Assembly (NCBI RefSeq): GCF_013778455.1
Contig: NZ_JACEHE010000016.1
Span: 172,884 to 236,883 of the forward strand
DNA from: Streptomyces himalayensis subsp. himalayensis
Lineage (GTDB): Bacteria; Actinomycetota; Actinomycetes; Streptomycetales; Streptomycetaceae
Direction of reading: 5' to 3'
Length of the DNA: 64,000 nt
In this document: one piece after another, positions 8,140 to 16,338 of the stretch
Layout of the letters: every line of letters begins with the position of its first letter
Position numbering within the stretch: the first letter of the stretch is position 1
Notes under the pieces: generated by a model
Seen by the model: only the letters and a program-made list of their open reading frames with translations
Database searches by the model: none
Told to the model about the DNA's origin: nothing
Translations under genes and position numbers: made by a program

Positions 8140-9294
8140 ATGAGCGACAGGCACAGCAGTCACAGCTTCGAGACCGTGGCGATCCACGCGGGCAACACCG
8201 CGGATCCCCTCACCGGCGCGGTCGTCCCGCCGATCTACCAGGTGTCCACCTACAAGCAGGACGGCGTCGGCGGACTGCGCGGCGGCTACGAGTACAGCCG
8301 CAGCGCGAACCCCACCCGGACCGCCCTCGAGGAGAACCTCGCCGCCGTCGAGGGCGGCAGCCGCGGGCTCGCGTTCGCGTCGGGGCTGGCCGCCGAGGAC
8401 TGCCTGCTGCGTACGCTGCTGACCCCCGGCGACCACGTGGTCATCCCCAACGACGCGTACGGCGGCACGTTCCGCCTCTTCGCCAAGGTCGTCTCGCGCT
8501 GGGGCGTCGAATGGTCGGTGGCCGACACCTCCGACCCGGCGCAGGTGCAGGCCGCGATCACGCCGCGTACGAAGGTCATCTGGGTCGAGACGCCCTCCAA
8601 CCCGCTGCTCGGCATCACCGACATCGCCGCGGTCGCGGACGTCGCCCGGTCCGCGGGCGCCCGGCTGGTGGTCGACAACACCTTCGCCACGCCCTATCTG
8701 CAGCAGCCGCTCGCACTGGGCGCGGATGTCGTCGTGCACTCGCTCACCAAGTACATGGGCGGCCATTCGGACGTCGTCGGCGGCGCCCTCGTCGTGGGCG
8801 ACACGGCTCTCGGCGACGAGTTGGCGTACCACCAGAACGCGATGGGCGCGGTCGCCGGCCCCTTCGACTCCTGGCTGGTGCTGCGCGGCATCAAGACCCT
8901 CGGCGTACGCATGGACCGGCACAGCGAGAACGCCGGCCGGATCGCGGAGATGCTGACGCGGCACGCGCGCGTGACGCGCGTTCTGTACCCGGGCCTTCCC
9001 GAGCACCCCGGTCACGAGGTCGCCGCCAAGCAGATGCGGGCATTCGGCGGCATGGTCTCCTTCCAGGTCCAGGGCGGCGAGGAGGCGGCCGTCGAGGTCT
9101 GCAACCGCGCGAAGCTGTTCACGCTGGGCGAGTCCCTCGGCGGCGTCGAGTCGCTGATCGAGCACCCCGGCCGTATGACGCACGCGTCGGCTGCCGGCTC
9201 TGCCCTCGAGGTGCCGGCGGATCTCGTACGGCTGTCGGTGGGCATCGAGTCCGCCGACGATCTGCTGGCGGATCTGCAGCAGGCCCTGGGGTAG
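8140..9294 (+). CDS. metB: cystathionine gamma-synthase
   Basis: A 384-residue PLP enzyme of the Cys/Met metabolism family. It should join O-succinyl- or O-acetylhomoserine with cysteine to give cystathionine. The PLP lysine lies in HSLTKYMGGH (Lys204). Other signatures are YSRSANPTR, ASGLAAEDCLL, DAYGGTFRLF, VETPSNPLL and VVDNTFATPYLQQP. Length matches the family (about 380). Start is ATG 8140; an in-frame upstream region is open but belongs to the repeat. A cystathionine gamma-lyase or dual activity cannot be excluded from sequence. It is single-gene and convergent with the sigma-like pair downstream. Confidence 0.92.
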   Translation: MSDRHSSHSFETVAIHAGNTADPLTGAVVPPIYQVSTYKQDGVGGLRGGYEYSRSANPTRTALEENLAAVEGGSRGLAFASGLAAEDCLLRTLLTPGDHVVIPNDAYGGTFRLFAKVVSRWGVEWSVADTSDPAQVQAAITPRTKVIWVETPSNPLLGITDIAAVADVARSAGARLVVDNTFATPYLQQPLALGADVVVHSLTKYMGGHSDVVGGALVVGDTALGDELAYHQNAMGAVAGPFDSWLVLRGIKTLGVRMDRHSENAGRIAEMLTRHARVTRVLYPGLPEHPGHEVAAKQMRAFGGMVSFQVQGGEEAAVEVCNRAKLFTLGESLGGVESLIEHPGRMTHASAAGSALEVPADLVRLSVGIESADDLLADLQQALG

Positions 9295-9349
9295 ACCCCC
9301 GGGCATGCCGGGTGGGGCGCCTCACCGTGCCGCTCGCGGGCGCCGGGCG

Positions 9350-9601
9350 CTACCAGCCCGAGAGCGGTGGAGTCGTCTCCGACGGCGGCTCCACCCAGGG
9401 CTGGGCCGTCGAGGCCCAGACCACGAAGGCCACCACGGCCGCGAACAGCACGAACCACATGACGCGGCGGACCGCCGCCCTGCGCCGCAGCATCCGGCCG
9501 CCGCGGCGCACAGCTTCCGTGTACAGGTCGTGCGGTACGGGAGGCGGCGAGGCCTCCAGGAGCTTCCGCACCGCCGCCTCCTTGCGGCTCGACTGGTTCA
9601 T
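9350..9601 (-). CDS. small membrane protein coupled to SigE-like factor
   Basis: An 83-residue protein with a basic N-terminus, one transmembrane helix (about residues 46-65, RVMWFVLFAAVVAFVVWAS) and a short Pro-rich exterior tail. The ATG at 9601 overlaps the stop of the upstream sigma-like gene (ATGA), so the two are coupled. The arrangement suggests a minimal membrane partner such as a small anti-sigma factor, but there is no recognisable ASD or zinc motif. Function is unproven. Confidence 0.75.
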   Translation of the reverse strand: MNQSSRKEAAVRKLLEASPPPVPHDLYTEAVRRGGRMLRRRAAVRRVMWFVLFAAVVAFVVWASTAQPWVEPPSETTPPLSGW

Positions 9602-10332
9602 GAGGGGGTCGGCTCCCTCCGGTCGGTCCGGTCGGTCCGGCCGGCGCTGTCGGTCCGGTCGGTCCGGTCGGCCCGGTCGGCCCGGTCGGCCCGGTCGGTC
9701 CGGCCCGTCCGGTCAGCTCGGTCGGCCCCGCTCATGGCGGCACGCGTCCTGGACCCGGCGCTTGCTTGGGTTTCCGCGTCGGCGCCAGTGCCCCGTGCTT
9801 GGGCGTCCCCGCCCGCTGCGGCGCCGGAGCCGACTGGGGAGCCCGCGCCCGCATCGGCGGCCTTCCCCGCCCGGGTGACCTTCGGCGCCGGCCCGCGCGG
9901 GGGATGCAGCACCAGCGACATCGCCCGCGCGCAGATCGCCCGTACGCGCTCCACGGGCAGCCCGAGGAGCGCCGCCGTCTGCTCCTCGGCCACGCCCTCG
10001 TACATCCGCAGCACGAGGATCAGCCGCTCCTGGGGCGCGAGCCGCTCCAGCAGTCCGCCTCGGCCGCGGTGCCGGTGCCAGACCCCGCGCGCGAAGCGGA
10101 CGGCGAGCTGCTGACGGGCGCGGTCGTACGGATCCTCGCCGCGCAGCCGGTCCCAGGTGGCGTAGGTGTACGCGAGGGATGCGGTCAACAGGCTCCGCGC
10201 GCGCGGGTTGTTGTCCCGCGGCTCGGCCGTGAGCAGCGTGGCGGCATGCAGCAGCCGCCCTGCCGCGCCCGCGACGAAAGCCTCGAACTCACGGGCCCGC
10301 CGGGCGTCCCGGGACGCCTGTCGTCCTCGCAA
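9598..10332 (-). CDS. SigE-family ECF-like sigma factor with repeat-derived C-terminal tail
   Basis: About 244 residues. The N-terminal part (REFEAFVAGAAGRLLHAATLLTAEP) resembles sigma region 2, and PQERLILVLRMYEGVAEEQTAALLGLPVERVRAICARAM resembles region 4 of SigE-type factors. The C-terminal 70 residues are low complexity, ending in repeats of R-T/A-D encoded by a 9-bp DNA repeat. I chose TTG 10332 (GGGAGG five bases upstream; homologues begin near here). GTG 10485 and ATG 10452 are in frame but lie in or before the apparent promoter. Region 2 is weakly conserved, so it could be a degenerate regulator rather than a working sigma factor. Confidence 0.7.
   Translation of the reverse strand: MRGRQASRDARRAREFEAFVAGAAGRLLHAATLLTAEPRDNNPRARSLLTASLAYTYATWDRLRGEDPYDRARQQLAVRFARGVWHRHRGRGGLLERLAPQERLILVLRMYEGVAEEQTAALLGLPVERVRAICARAMSLVLHPPRGPAPKVTRAGKAADAGAGSPVGSGAAAGGDAQARGTGADAETQASAGSRTRAAMSGADRADRTGRTDRADRADRADRTDRTDSAGRTDRTDRREPTPS
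9620..9728. repeat. in-frame 9-bp repeat array at the 3' end of the sigma-like gene
   Basis: An array of roughly ten imperfect copies of the 9-bp unit CGGTCGGTC / CGGTCGGCC. The period is a multiple of three, so the array is translated as repeating Arg-Thr/Ala-Asp triplets. It encodes a highly charged, probably disordered tail. Such arrays are prone to copy-number change. Confidence 0.8.
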
Positions 10333-10422
10333 CCGCGCCTCCCGCCTGGAGGGGTCCCCTGCAGCCGCCCGCCGGGCAGCGCCCGTCGGTTCGCCCGTCC
10401 CACCCGGGCGGACGGGACCAGT

Positions 10423-10479
10423 CTCATATGAGCCCAACGGCCTCCACCTCATATGAGGCCAACGGCCTCCACTGGTCAA
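10423..10479 (-). promoter_or_regulatory. promoter with two tandem copies of a palindrome, upstream of the sigma-like gene
   Basis: Two 25-bp direct repeats (10423-10447, 10448-10472; one mismatch) each start with the perfect palindrome CTCATATGAG. On the minus strand TTGACC (10474-10479), a 17-bp spacer and TCATAT (10451-10456) form a plausible -35/-10 pair, with the -10 inside one palindrome. The second palindrome is 25 bp downstream. This looks like an operator pair over a promoter for the sigma-like gene. Confidence 0.5.
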
Positions 10480-10485
10480 GGGCAC

Positions 10486-10822
10486 GGCGGCGGGCGGAGG
10501 GCGGGAACCGGTGCCTCCTGCCGGGGGCGGGTCGAGGCCGTGCCGGGATGGGCCCGAGGGACGGACTCAAGGGATGGACCCGCGGGATGGGTCGATCGCT
10601 GGATCCAGGGATGGACCCGCGGGATGGACGTCCCGGTTCGGTGCCGAATCGTTTCCCCATCTCGGCACCGGACCGTTGCTTCATCCTCTGCGGGCCCACA
10701 TCCCGGTACCTGCCGGTCCCGACACGTACCGGCACGCCCCCTTCAGCACGTAGGCGGCTGCCGGCCGGATGGCCGGTAGCCGGTCCCGCACTGCGGCCGG
10801 GGCCGACCCGGTTGCGTTCCTC
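10486..10822. repeat. gene-free stretch with a 20-bp direct repeat
   Basis: I find no credible gene in these 337 bases. They contain a 20-bp direct repeat, GGGATGGACCCGCGGGATGG, at 10571-10590 and 10608-10627, embedded in GGGATGGA-rich low-complexity sequence. The stretch separates the promoter of the sigma-like gene from the end of the marR gene. Confidence 0.6.
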
Positions 10823-11347
10823 TCAGGAGCCCGCCGGAGGTTCCCCGGGTGCCCCCGGCTGGGCGCCCATACGGGCCGAAAGCGCCGTGTTGAAGCGAGT
10901 GAGGAGAGCGCAGAACGTCTCTCGTTCCTCCGGTGCCCAGTCCTGCGTCAGCTGGGCCATGAGCTCGCGCCGCGAGGAGCGGACCTCATCGAGCCTGGCG
11001 TGCCCGCGGGGCGACAACTGGAGCACCACGGCACGCCCGTCCTCGGGGTGCGACGTGCGCTTGACGAGCCCGGTGTCGACGAGCGGTGCCACCTGCCGGG
11101 TGACCGTGGAGGAGTCGATGCCCATGCTGGCGGCGAGCGCCTTGACGCCCATCGGGCCTTCTTTGTCGAGGCGGTTGAGCAGCAGATACGCGGCGCGGTC
11201 CATGGAGTTGCGCACCTGCCCGACCCCGCCGAGCCGGGTCTGTTCGGCGCGGCGTGCGAACACCGCAACCTCGTGTTGCAGCGTGTCGAGGAGACCGGCG
11301 TCTGAGGCGGTCGTCATGTCCATCGACAAGTCCTGTGTTGTGGGCAT
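10823..11347 (-). CDS. MarR family transcriptional regulator
   Basis: A 174-residue DNA-binding protein. The winged helix-turn-helix is clear: MGVKALAASMGIDSSTVTRQVAPLVDTGLVKRTSHPEDGRAVVLQLSPRG spans about residues 66-115, with the conserved wing motif DGRAV. Helices before and after form the usual dimer. The start is ATG 11347; a Met eight residues in (MDMTTAS) is an alternative. It is divergent from ilvA with about 130 bp between, so it may control itself and possibly ilvA. The ligand is unknown. Confidence 0.88.
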   Translation of the reverse strand: MPTTQDLSMDMTTASDAGLLDTLQHEVAVFARRAEQTRLGGVGQVRNSMDRAAYLLLNRLDKEGPMGVKALAASMGIDSSTVTRQVAPLVDTGLVKRTSHPEDGRAVVLQLSPRGHARLDEVRSSRRELMAQLTQDWAPEERETFCALLTRFNTALSARMGAQPGAPGEPPAGS

Positions 11348-11479
11348 GGCCGGGGCTCAATTCGTGCGTGGGTGGTGGGTTGGGGGACAGAGTACGCGGC
11401 TAGGGCACGGACCGTACCGGCGCTGGCCAAACCCGTCCATGCTGGGAGGCGACCGGCGTCAGCTGCGAGACTGACGGAC

Positions 11480-12709
11480 ATGAGCTACAGCACGGCTGAC
11501 TCCTTTCCGCCGGTGACCCTCGATGACGTCCGCGGCGCGCAGAAGATGCTCGCGGGCGTAGCCCGGGTGACCCCGATGGAGGGGAGTAGACATCTCTCCG
11601 GCCTGGTCGGCGCGCCGGTCCACCTCAAGTGCGAGAACCTGCAGCGCACGGGTTCGTTCAAGCTGCGTGGCGCCTACGTGCGCATAGCGGGGCTGCTCCC
11701 GGAGGAGCGCGCGGCCGGGGTCGTCGCGGCGAGCGCCGGCAACCACGCGCAGGGCGTCGCGCTCGCGTCGTCCCTGCTGGGGGTGCACTCGACCGTCTTC
11801 ATGCCGGTCGGTGCCCCGCTGCCGAAGGTGGCGGCGACGCGGGAGTACGGCGCCGAGGTGCGGCTGCACGGGCAGGTGGTCGACGATTCGCTGGCCGCGG
11901 CGAAGGAGTACGCGGCCGAGACGGGCGCCGTGTTCATCCATCCCTTCGACCACCCGGACATCATCGCCGGTCAGGGCACGGTCGGTCTCGAGATCCTGGA
12001 GCAGTGCCCCGAGGTGCGGACGATCGTCGTGGGCATCGGCGGCGGCGGTCTCGCGGCGGGCATCGCGGTCGTCGTGAAGACGCTCCGCCCGGAGGTCAAG
12101 GTGGTCGGCGTGCAGGCGGCGGGAGCGGCCGCGTACCCGCTCTCGCTCGCGGCCGGGCGACCGGTGTCGGTGGAGAACCCGGCGACCATGGCCGACGGCA
12201 TCAAGGTGGGGCGCCCCGGCGACGTGCCGTTCAAGATCGTCGAGCAGTACGTGGACGAGGTCCGCACCGTCTCCGAGGACGAACTGTCCAGCGCGCTGCT
12301 GCTGTGTCTCGAGCGGGCCAAGATGGTCGTCGAACCGGCCGGCGCGAGCCCGGTCGCGGCTCTCCTGAGCAGGCCGGAGACGTTCGAGGGGCCGGTCGTG
12401 GCGCTGCTGTCGGGCGGCAACGTCGACCCGCTGCTGATGCAGCGGATCCTGCGGCACGGCATGGCGGCGGCGGGCCGCTACCTCGCGGTGCGGCTGCGGC
12501 TGACCGATCGTCCCGGTGCCCTGGCCACGCTTCTCGGGGTGTTGTCAGTGGTCGACGCTAACGTCCTCGACGTGAGTCACGTACGGACCGATCCCCGGCT
12601 CGGGCTCACGGAGGCGGAGGTCGAGCTGCACCTGGAGACCAAGGGGCCGGAGCACTGCGCCGAGGTGGGCGCGGCACTGCGGCGGGCCGGGTACAAGGTC
12701 ATCGGCTGA
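11480..12709 (+). CDS. ilvA: threonine ammonia-lyase (threonine dehydratase) with ACT domain
   Basis: A 409-residue PLP enzyme converting threonine to 2-oxobutanoate and ammonia, the first step of isoleucine synthesis or threonine catabolism. The PLP lysine is in GSFKLRGAY (Lys61), with SAGNHAQGVA and the phosphate-binding GGGGLAAG loop. An ACT-like regulatory domain occupies about residues 335-405 (LRLTDRPGALATLLGVLS). The short single-ACT form resembles catabolic TdcB/IlvA-like enzymes of actinobacteria. ATG 11480 was chosen over an upstream in-frame extension because homology begins here. Its stop codon is the first TGA of a 14-bp tandem repeat. Confidence 0.93.
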   Translation: MSYSTADSFPPVTLDDVRGAQKMLAGVARVTPMEGSRHLSGLVGAPVHLKCENLQRTGSFKLRGAYVRIAGLLPEERAAGVVAASAGNHAQGVALASSLLGVHSTVFMPVGAPLPKVAATREYGAEVRLHGQVVDDSLAAAKEYAAETGAVFIHPFDHPDIIAGQGTVGLEILEQCPEVRTIVVGIGGGGLAAGIAVVVKTLRPEVKVVGVQAAGAAAYPLSLAAGRPVSVENPATMADGIKVGRPGDVPFKIVEQYVDEVRTVSEDELSSALLLCLERAKMVVEPAGASPVAALLSRPETFEGPVVALLSGGNVDPLLMQRILRHGMAAAGRYLAVRLRLTDRPGALATLLGVLSVVDANVLDVSHVRTDPRLGLTEAEVELHLETKGPEHCAEVGAALRRAGYKVIG

Positions 12710-12757
12710 CGGGCGGCGGCTGACGGGCGGCGGGTGAGGGGCGGCGGGTGAGGGGCG
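12704..12757. repeat. 14-bp tandem repeat spanning the ilvA stop codon
   Basis: Four units (12704-12717, 12718-12731, 12732-12745 and a partial from 12746) of GGCTGACGGGCGGC / GGGTGAGGGGCGGC. The first copy contains the ilvA stop. TGA occurs at 12707, 12721, 12735 and 12749, so all three frames receive a stop. Confidence 0.85.
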
Positions 12758-12827
12758 CGCCGTCCGGGAAAACCCGTTGACGGCGGCGGCCCCGGTTGCC
12801 GAAGGTTTCCCGGGCTTGGAAAACCCG

Positions 12828-12857
12828 TTGAACCAACGCGATGTATCGCGTTAGTCT
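12828..12857 (+). promoter_or_regulatory. promoter with embedded TetR-type operator, upstream of the DrrAB-like exporter
   Basis: TTGAAC (12828-12833) and TAGTCT (12852-12857) are an 18-bp-spaced -35/-10 candidate. The spacer is filled by an 18-bp palindrome, AACGCGATGTATCGCGTT (12835-12852), with 8-bp perfect arms. A repressor bound there would block RNA polymerase. The form (CGCGAT-N2-ATCGCG) is typical of TetR-family operators. No TetR gene is adjacent; the nearest in the window is at 24765-25397. Confidence 0.7.
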
Positions 12858-13009
12858 CTGTCTTCGTTCATTCGCACACCCGGACGAGGCATCGCGCTCA
12901 CCGGGCAATTCCGCTCGCCGGCACAGCGACTCACCTCGACCACCGGCGAAGGCCCTACGGGCAAACCTAAGCTTTCCGCACAATCACCCACACCCCTGGG
13001 GGAACCCAT

Positions 13010-14032
13010 ATGCCAGGCGCCATCTACGCCGAAGGCCTGGTGAAGACCTTCGGCGACGTAAGGGCTCTGGACGGCGTCGACCTCGATGTCCCGGAGGGAA
13101 CCGTGCTGGGCCTGCTCGGGCCGAACGGCGCGGGCAAGACCACCGCGGTGCGCTGTCTGACGACGCTGTTGCAGCCCGACAGCGGCAAGGCGGTCGTCGC
13201 GGGCATCGACGTCCTCAAACATCCCAACGAGGTGCGGCGCTCCATCGGCCTGTCCGGCCAGTTCGCCGCCGTCGACGAATATCTGACGGGCCGTGAGAAC
13301 CTCCAGATGGTCGGCCAGCTCTACCAGATGAGGGCCAAGGCCGCCAAGGCGCGCGCTGCCGAACTGCTGGAGCGGTTCAACCTGACGGACGCGGCCGACC
13401 GCCCCGCCAAGACGTACTCCGGAGGCATGCGCCGCCGCCTCGACCTCGCGGCCGCGCTGGTCGTCTCCCCGCCGGTGATGTTCATGGACGAGCCGACGAC
13501 CGGCCTCGACCCGCGCAACCGGCAGGCACTGTGGGAGGTCATCAAGGAGCTCGTCTCGGGCGGTACGACGCTGCTGCTCACCACGCAGTACCTCGAAGAG
13601 GCCGACCATCTGGCGCACGACATCTGCGTCGTCGACCACGGCCGCGTCATCGCGCGCGGCACCGCCGACCACCTCAAGGCGCAGACCGGCGGCGAGCGCG
13701 TCGAGGTCGTCGTGCACGAGCCGGAGGAGATCACGCCCGCCGGCGAGGTGCTGCGCGGGTTCGGCAAGGGCGAGGTCACGGCCGAGACCCACACCCGCAA
13801 GCTGACCGTCCCGGTCACCGGCGGCGCCAAGCTGCTCGCCGAGATCATCCGCGAGCTCGACACCCGCGGCATCGCCATCGACGACATCGGGCTGCGCCGC
13901 CCCACGCTCGACGACGTCTTCATCTCACTGACGGGCCACGCCGCCGAGGACGCCGCAGCGGACAACGGCGTAGACGGCGCCCAGGGCAGGGTGCAGAAGG
14001 CCGACAAGGCCAAGAAGGAGGCCGTGAAGTGA
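13010..14032 (+). CDS. DrrA-type ABC transporter ATP-binding protein
   Basis: A 340-residue daunorubicin-resistance-family ATPase. Walker A is GPNGAGKTT (residues 37-45), the signature is YSGGMRRRLD, Walker B is PPVMFMDEP and the D-loop TTGLDPRNR. A C-terminal extension of about 100 residues (the DrrA C-terminal domain, ending RRPTLDDVFISLTGH plus a charged Ala/Asp/Lys tail) fits the DrrA subfamily. Start ATG 13010 follows GGGGGAAC. It is coupled by GTGA overlap to the membrane subunit gene. It likely powers efflux of a lipophilic drug or metabolite; the real substrate is unknown. Confidence 0.92.
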   Translation: MPGAIYAEGLVKTFGDVRALDGVDLDVPEGTVLGLLGPNGAGKTTAVRCLTTLLQPDSGKAVVAGIDVLKHPNEVRRSIGLSGQFAAVDEYLTGRENLQMVGQLYQMRAKAAKARAAELLERFNLTDAADRPAKTYSGGMRRRLDLAAALVVSPPVMFMDEPTTGLDPRNRQALWEVIKELVSGGTTLLLTTQYLEEADHLAHDICVVDHGRVIARGTADHLKAQTGGERVEVVVHEPEEITPAGEVLRGFGKGEVTAETHTRKLTVPVTGGAKLLAEIIRELDTRGIAIDDIGLRRPTLDDVFISLTGHAAEDAAADNGVDGAQGRVQKADKAKKEAVK

Positions 14033-14880
14033 CCGCCGTAACCGATGTCGCGCCGGCCGCGGCGCCCAAGGGGGTCGGCGGCATCGGGCAGTCCGTCCGG
14101 GACTCCCTCGTCGTCGCCAGGAGAAACCTGATCCGCATGACCCGGATCCCGGAGATGATCATCTTCGGGCTGATCCAGCCGATCATGTTCGTGGTGCTGT
14201 TCAGCTATGTCTTCGGCGGCTCCATGAACGTCGGCGGCACCACCGACTCGGCCGTCTACCGCGAGTTCCTGATGGCCGGCATCTTCGCCCAGACCGTGAC
14301 GTTCGCCACGGCCGGCGCGGGCGCGGGCATCGCGGACGACATGCACAAGGGCCTCATCGACCGCTTCCGCTCGCTGCCGATGGCGCGTGGCGCGGTCCTC
14401 ACCGGGCGTACGCTCGCCGACCTCGTGCAGACCGCGCTGACGCTGCTCGTTCTGGCCGTCGTCGCGCTGCTCGTCGGGTGGCGCACCCACACCAGCCTGG
14501 GCGAGGTGCTCGGCGCCTTCGCGCTGCTGCTCCTGCTCGGCTATGCGTTCACCTGGATCGGTGCCCTGATCGGCCTGTCCGTGCGCACGCCCGAGGCGGC
14601 GACGTCGGGTGGCCTGATCTGGCTCTTCCCGGTCACGTTCGTCTCGAATGCATTCGTGGACTCCGGCCAGATGACGCCCTGGCTGCGGCACATCGCCGAC
14701 TGGAATCCCTTCAGCGCCACGGTGCAGGCCTCCAGGGAGCTCTTCGGGAACCCGGGCGTGGTCGACTCGTCGGCGTGGCCCATGCAGCACCCCGTCTGGG
14801 CCTCGCTGATCTGGTCCGTGCTGATCATCGCGGTCTTCCGGACCCTCGCGGTCCGCAAGTACCGCAACGCGACGGCCTGA
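14029..14880 (+). CDS. DrrB-type ABC-2 transporter permease
   Basis: A 283-residue membrane subunit with six predicted helices. The ABC-2 region includes EMIIFGLIQPIMFVVLFSYVFGGS, a loop GIADDMHKGLIDRFRSLPMARGAVLTGR and the late motif TPEAATSGGLIWLFPVTFVSNAFV, all typical of DrrB/ABC-2 exporters. GTG 14029 overlaps the ATPase stop. The two proteins should form a dimeric efflux pump in the cytoplasmic membrane under the operator-bearing promoter at 12828-12857. The gene's stop lies inside a 16-bp tandem repeat. Confidence 0.92.
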   Translation: MTAVTDVAPAAAPKGVGGIGQSVRDSLVVARRNLIRMTRIPEMIIFGLIQPIMFVVLFSYVFGGSMNVGGTTDSAVYREFLMAGIFAQTVTFATAGAGAGIADDMHKGLIDRFRSLPMARGAVLTGRTLADLVQTALTLLVLAVVALLVGWRTHTSLGEVLGAFALLLLLGYAFTWIGALIGLSVRTPEAATSGGLIWLFPVTFVSNAFVDSGQMTPWLRHIADWNPFSATVQASRELFGNPGVVDSSAWPMQHPVWASLIWSVLIIAVFRTLAVRKYRNATA

Positions 14881-14919
14881 CCGCCCGACGGCCTGACCGC
14901 CCGACGGCCCGACCGCCTG
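14872..14919. repeat. 16-bp tandem repeat spanning the drrB stop codon
   Basis: Three consecutive 16-bp units (14872-14887, 14888-14903, 14904-14919) of ACGGCCTGACCGCCCG, the third with two changes. The first copy contains the TGA stop of the permease gene; the second repeats the TGA 16 bp downstream in another frame. Confidence 0.85.
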
Positions 14920-14945
14920 ACCGTCGATCCCAGGAGAACCCACCG

Positions 14946-14990
14946 GCATACGACGATGCCCCCGGCACACCCGGGGGCATCGTCGTATGC
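14946..14990. terminator. bidirectional terminator between drrB and greA
   Basis: A perfect 20-bp stem (14946-14965 and 14971-14990) with a CACAC loop, placed between the convergent ends of the permease gene (14880) and greA (15001). Such a long perfect stem should stop polymerase from either side. Confidence 0.9.
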
Positions 14991-15000
14991 CTGGTGCTGT

Positions 15001-15498
15001 TCAGCCCTGGTACGGCTTGGCCTCGAGGATCTTCACCGAGGCGAACTTGCCGTTCGGCAGTTCGTACTGCGCGTCCTCGCCGATCTTCTTGCCGTTGACG
15101 CCGGTGCCCAGCGGGGACTGCGGCGAGTACGTCTCGATGTCCTCGCTGGCGTACTCGCGCGAGGCCAGCAGGAACGTCAGCGTGTCGTCCTCGTCGCCGT
15201 CGAAGGCGATTGTCACGACCATGCCGGGCGCGACCACACCCTCGGCGGCGGGCGCCTCGCCGACCTTCGCATTCTCCAGGAGCTGGGTCAGCTGGCGCAC
15301 ACGGAGCTCCTGCTTGCCCTGCTCCTCCTTGGCCGCGTGGTACCCGCCGTTCTCCCGCAGGTCGCCCTCCTCGCGCGCAGCCGCGATCTTGGCGGCGATC
15401 TCGGTGCGTGCGGGACCAGACAGGTACTCCAGCTCGGCCTTGAGCTGGTTGTACGCCTCCTGGGTCAGCCAGGTGACGTTCTCGCTGGTCTGGGTCAC
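15001..15498 (-). CDS. greA: transcription elongation factor GreA
   Basis: A 165-residue factor that enters the RNA polymerase secondary channel and stimulates cleavage of backtracked RNA. The N-terminal coiled coil carries the acidic tip (AAAREEGDLRENGGYHAAKEEQ), and the C-terminal FKBP-like domain contains YSPQSPLGTGVNGKKIGE. GTG 15498 is chosen because GAGGAGC lies six bases upstream and homologues start MTQTSENVTWL. An upstream ATG at 15528 is in frame but has no ribosome site. Confidence 0.95.
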   Translation of the reverse strand: MTQTSENVTWLTQEAYNQLKAELEYLSGPARTEIAAKIAAAREEGDLRENGGYHAAKEEQGKQELRVRQLTQLLENAKVGEAPAAEGVVAPGMVVTIAFDGDEDDTLTFLLASREYASEDIETYSPQSPLGTGVNGKKIGEDAQYELPNGKFASVKILEAKPYQG

Positions 15499-15717
15499 AG
15501 GTGCTCCTCGTCGGTACTGGGAATACAAAGCATCGCCCTACCCAGAAGGATGTGCCTTCACAGGTGGGCGAAACCACGAGCCTAACAATTCAGTCGCGAA
15601 ACGGGGAGGACATAAGACCTGAGATTTGCGTCGCCGCAGGTCAGGCAGTGGAGTGAGAAAACACTCCGCGCTCCTCGCCGCGCGCGTCCGCCACGGCCGG
15701 TCCGGGCAGGCATCAGG

Positions 15718-16143
15718 TCAGTCGCTGTGGCAGCCCAGCAGCTCGGCGGCGGTGGCACGGGACGTCGTACGCAGCGTGACGACCTTGTCGATCCGGCCCG
15801 ACTGCTCGTCGAAGCGGAAGTCCGCACGGCCGACCTCCGCGCCGTCCTCGGACTGCGAGCGCACGGTGCAGTACCCCTTGGTGTCGGCGTCCTTGCGTAC
15901 CTCGAGGTGCACCTCGACCGCCCGGTCCGAGACCACGTCCCACTTGATCAACTCGCCGCTGACCTTCGCACCCGCGATGTAGTCGTAGCCGGCCCAGCCG
16001 ACGAACGCGAGCATGGCCGCACCCAGCACCGATCCCACGATCTTGAGCTTGCGGTCGGCGCGCTCGTCCGCGGTGCGGCCGTAGCGGCCCTCGGGTCGCG
16101 GCGCCGCGGAGGCGCTGGTGCCGACGTCGCGCACTGCGCTCAT
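15718..16143 (-). CDS. DUF4307 domain membrane protein
   Basis: A 141-residue protein with a charged cytosolic N-terminus (RPEGRYGRTADERADRKLK), one transmembrane helix (about residues 40-60, IVGSVLGAAMLAFVGWAGYDYI) and an extracytoplasmic beta-rich domain of about 80 residues. It matches the actinobacterial DUF4307 family, which is often found between greA and mca. Start ATG 16143 was chosen at the RPEGRYG-containing N-terminus; in-frame upstream codons lack conservation. Function unknown. It is divergent from mca with 195 bp between. Confidence 0.85.
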   Translation of the reverse strand: MSAVRDVGTSASAAPRPEGRYGRTADERADRKLKIVGSVLGAAMLAFVGWAGYDYIAGAKVSGELIKWDVVSDRAVEVHLEVRKDADTKGYCTVRSQSEDGAEVGRADFRFDEQSGRIDKVVTLRTTSRATAAELLGCHSD

Positions 16144-16338
16144 GATCGTCCTCTCGGAAGGGGCCGGGGCCCGGATCCGGCCGGTTCGGGGTGGCCGGGA
16201 CAGGCCCTGGAATGAATCGCCCCCCGAGTCGGTCACTATAGAAGCCTGTCACCCGCCGGCCGACCGCCGCCCCACACCGATGTCCGACGACCGTGGGCGG
16301 GGTCACACCGACCGCCGAGACCACCGAGGGAACGAGTC

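Noticed and set aside
10428..11474. A 348-codon plus-strand open frame across the 10486-10822 gap and the marR gene
   Set aside because: Its first part is translated repeat and its second part is antisense to a clear MarR gene.
13321..14970. A long minus-strand open frame opposite drrAB
   Set aside because: Shadow frame; it also runs into the terminator region and shows no domain.
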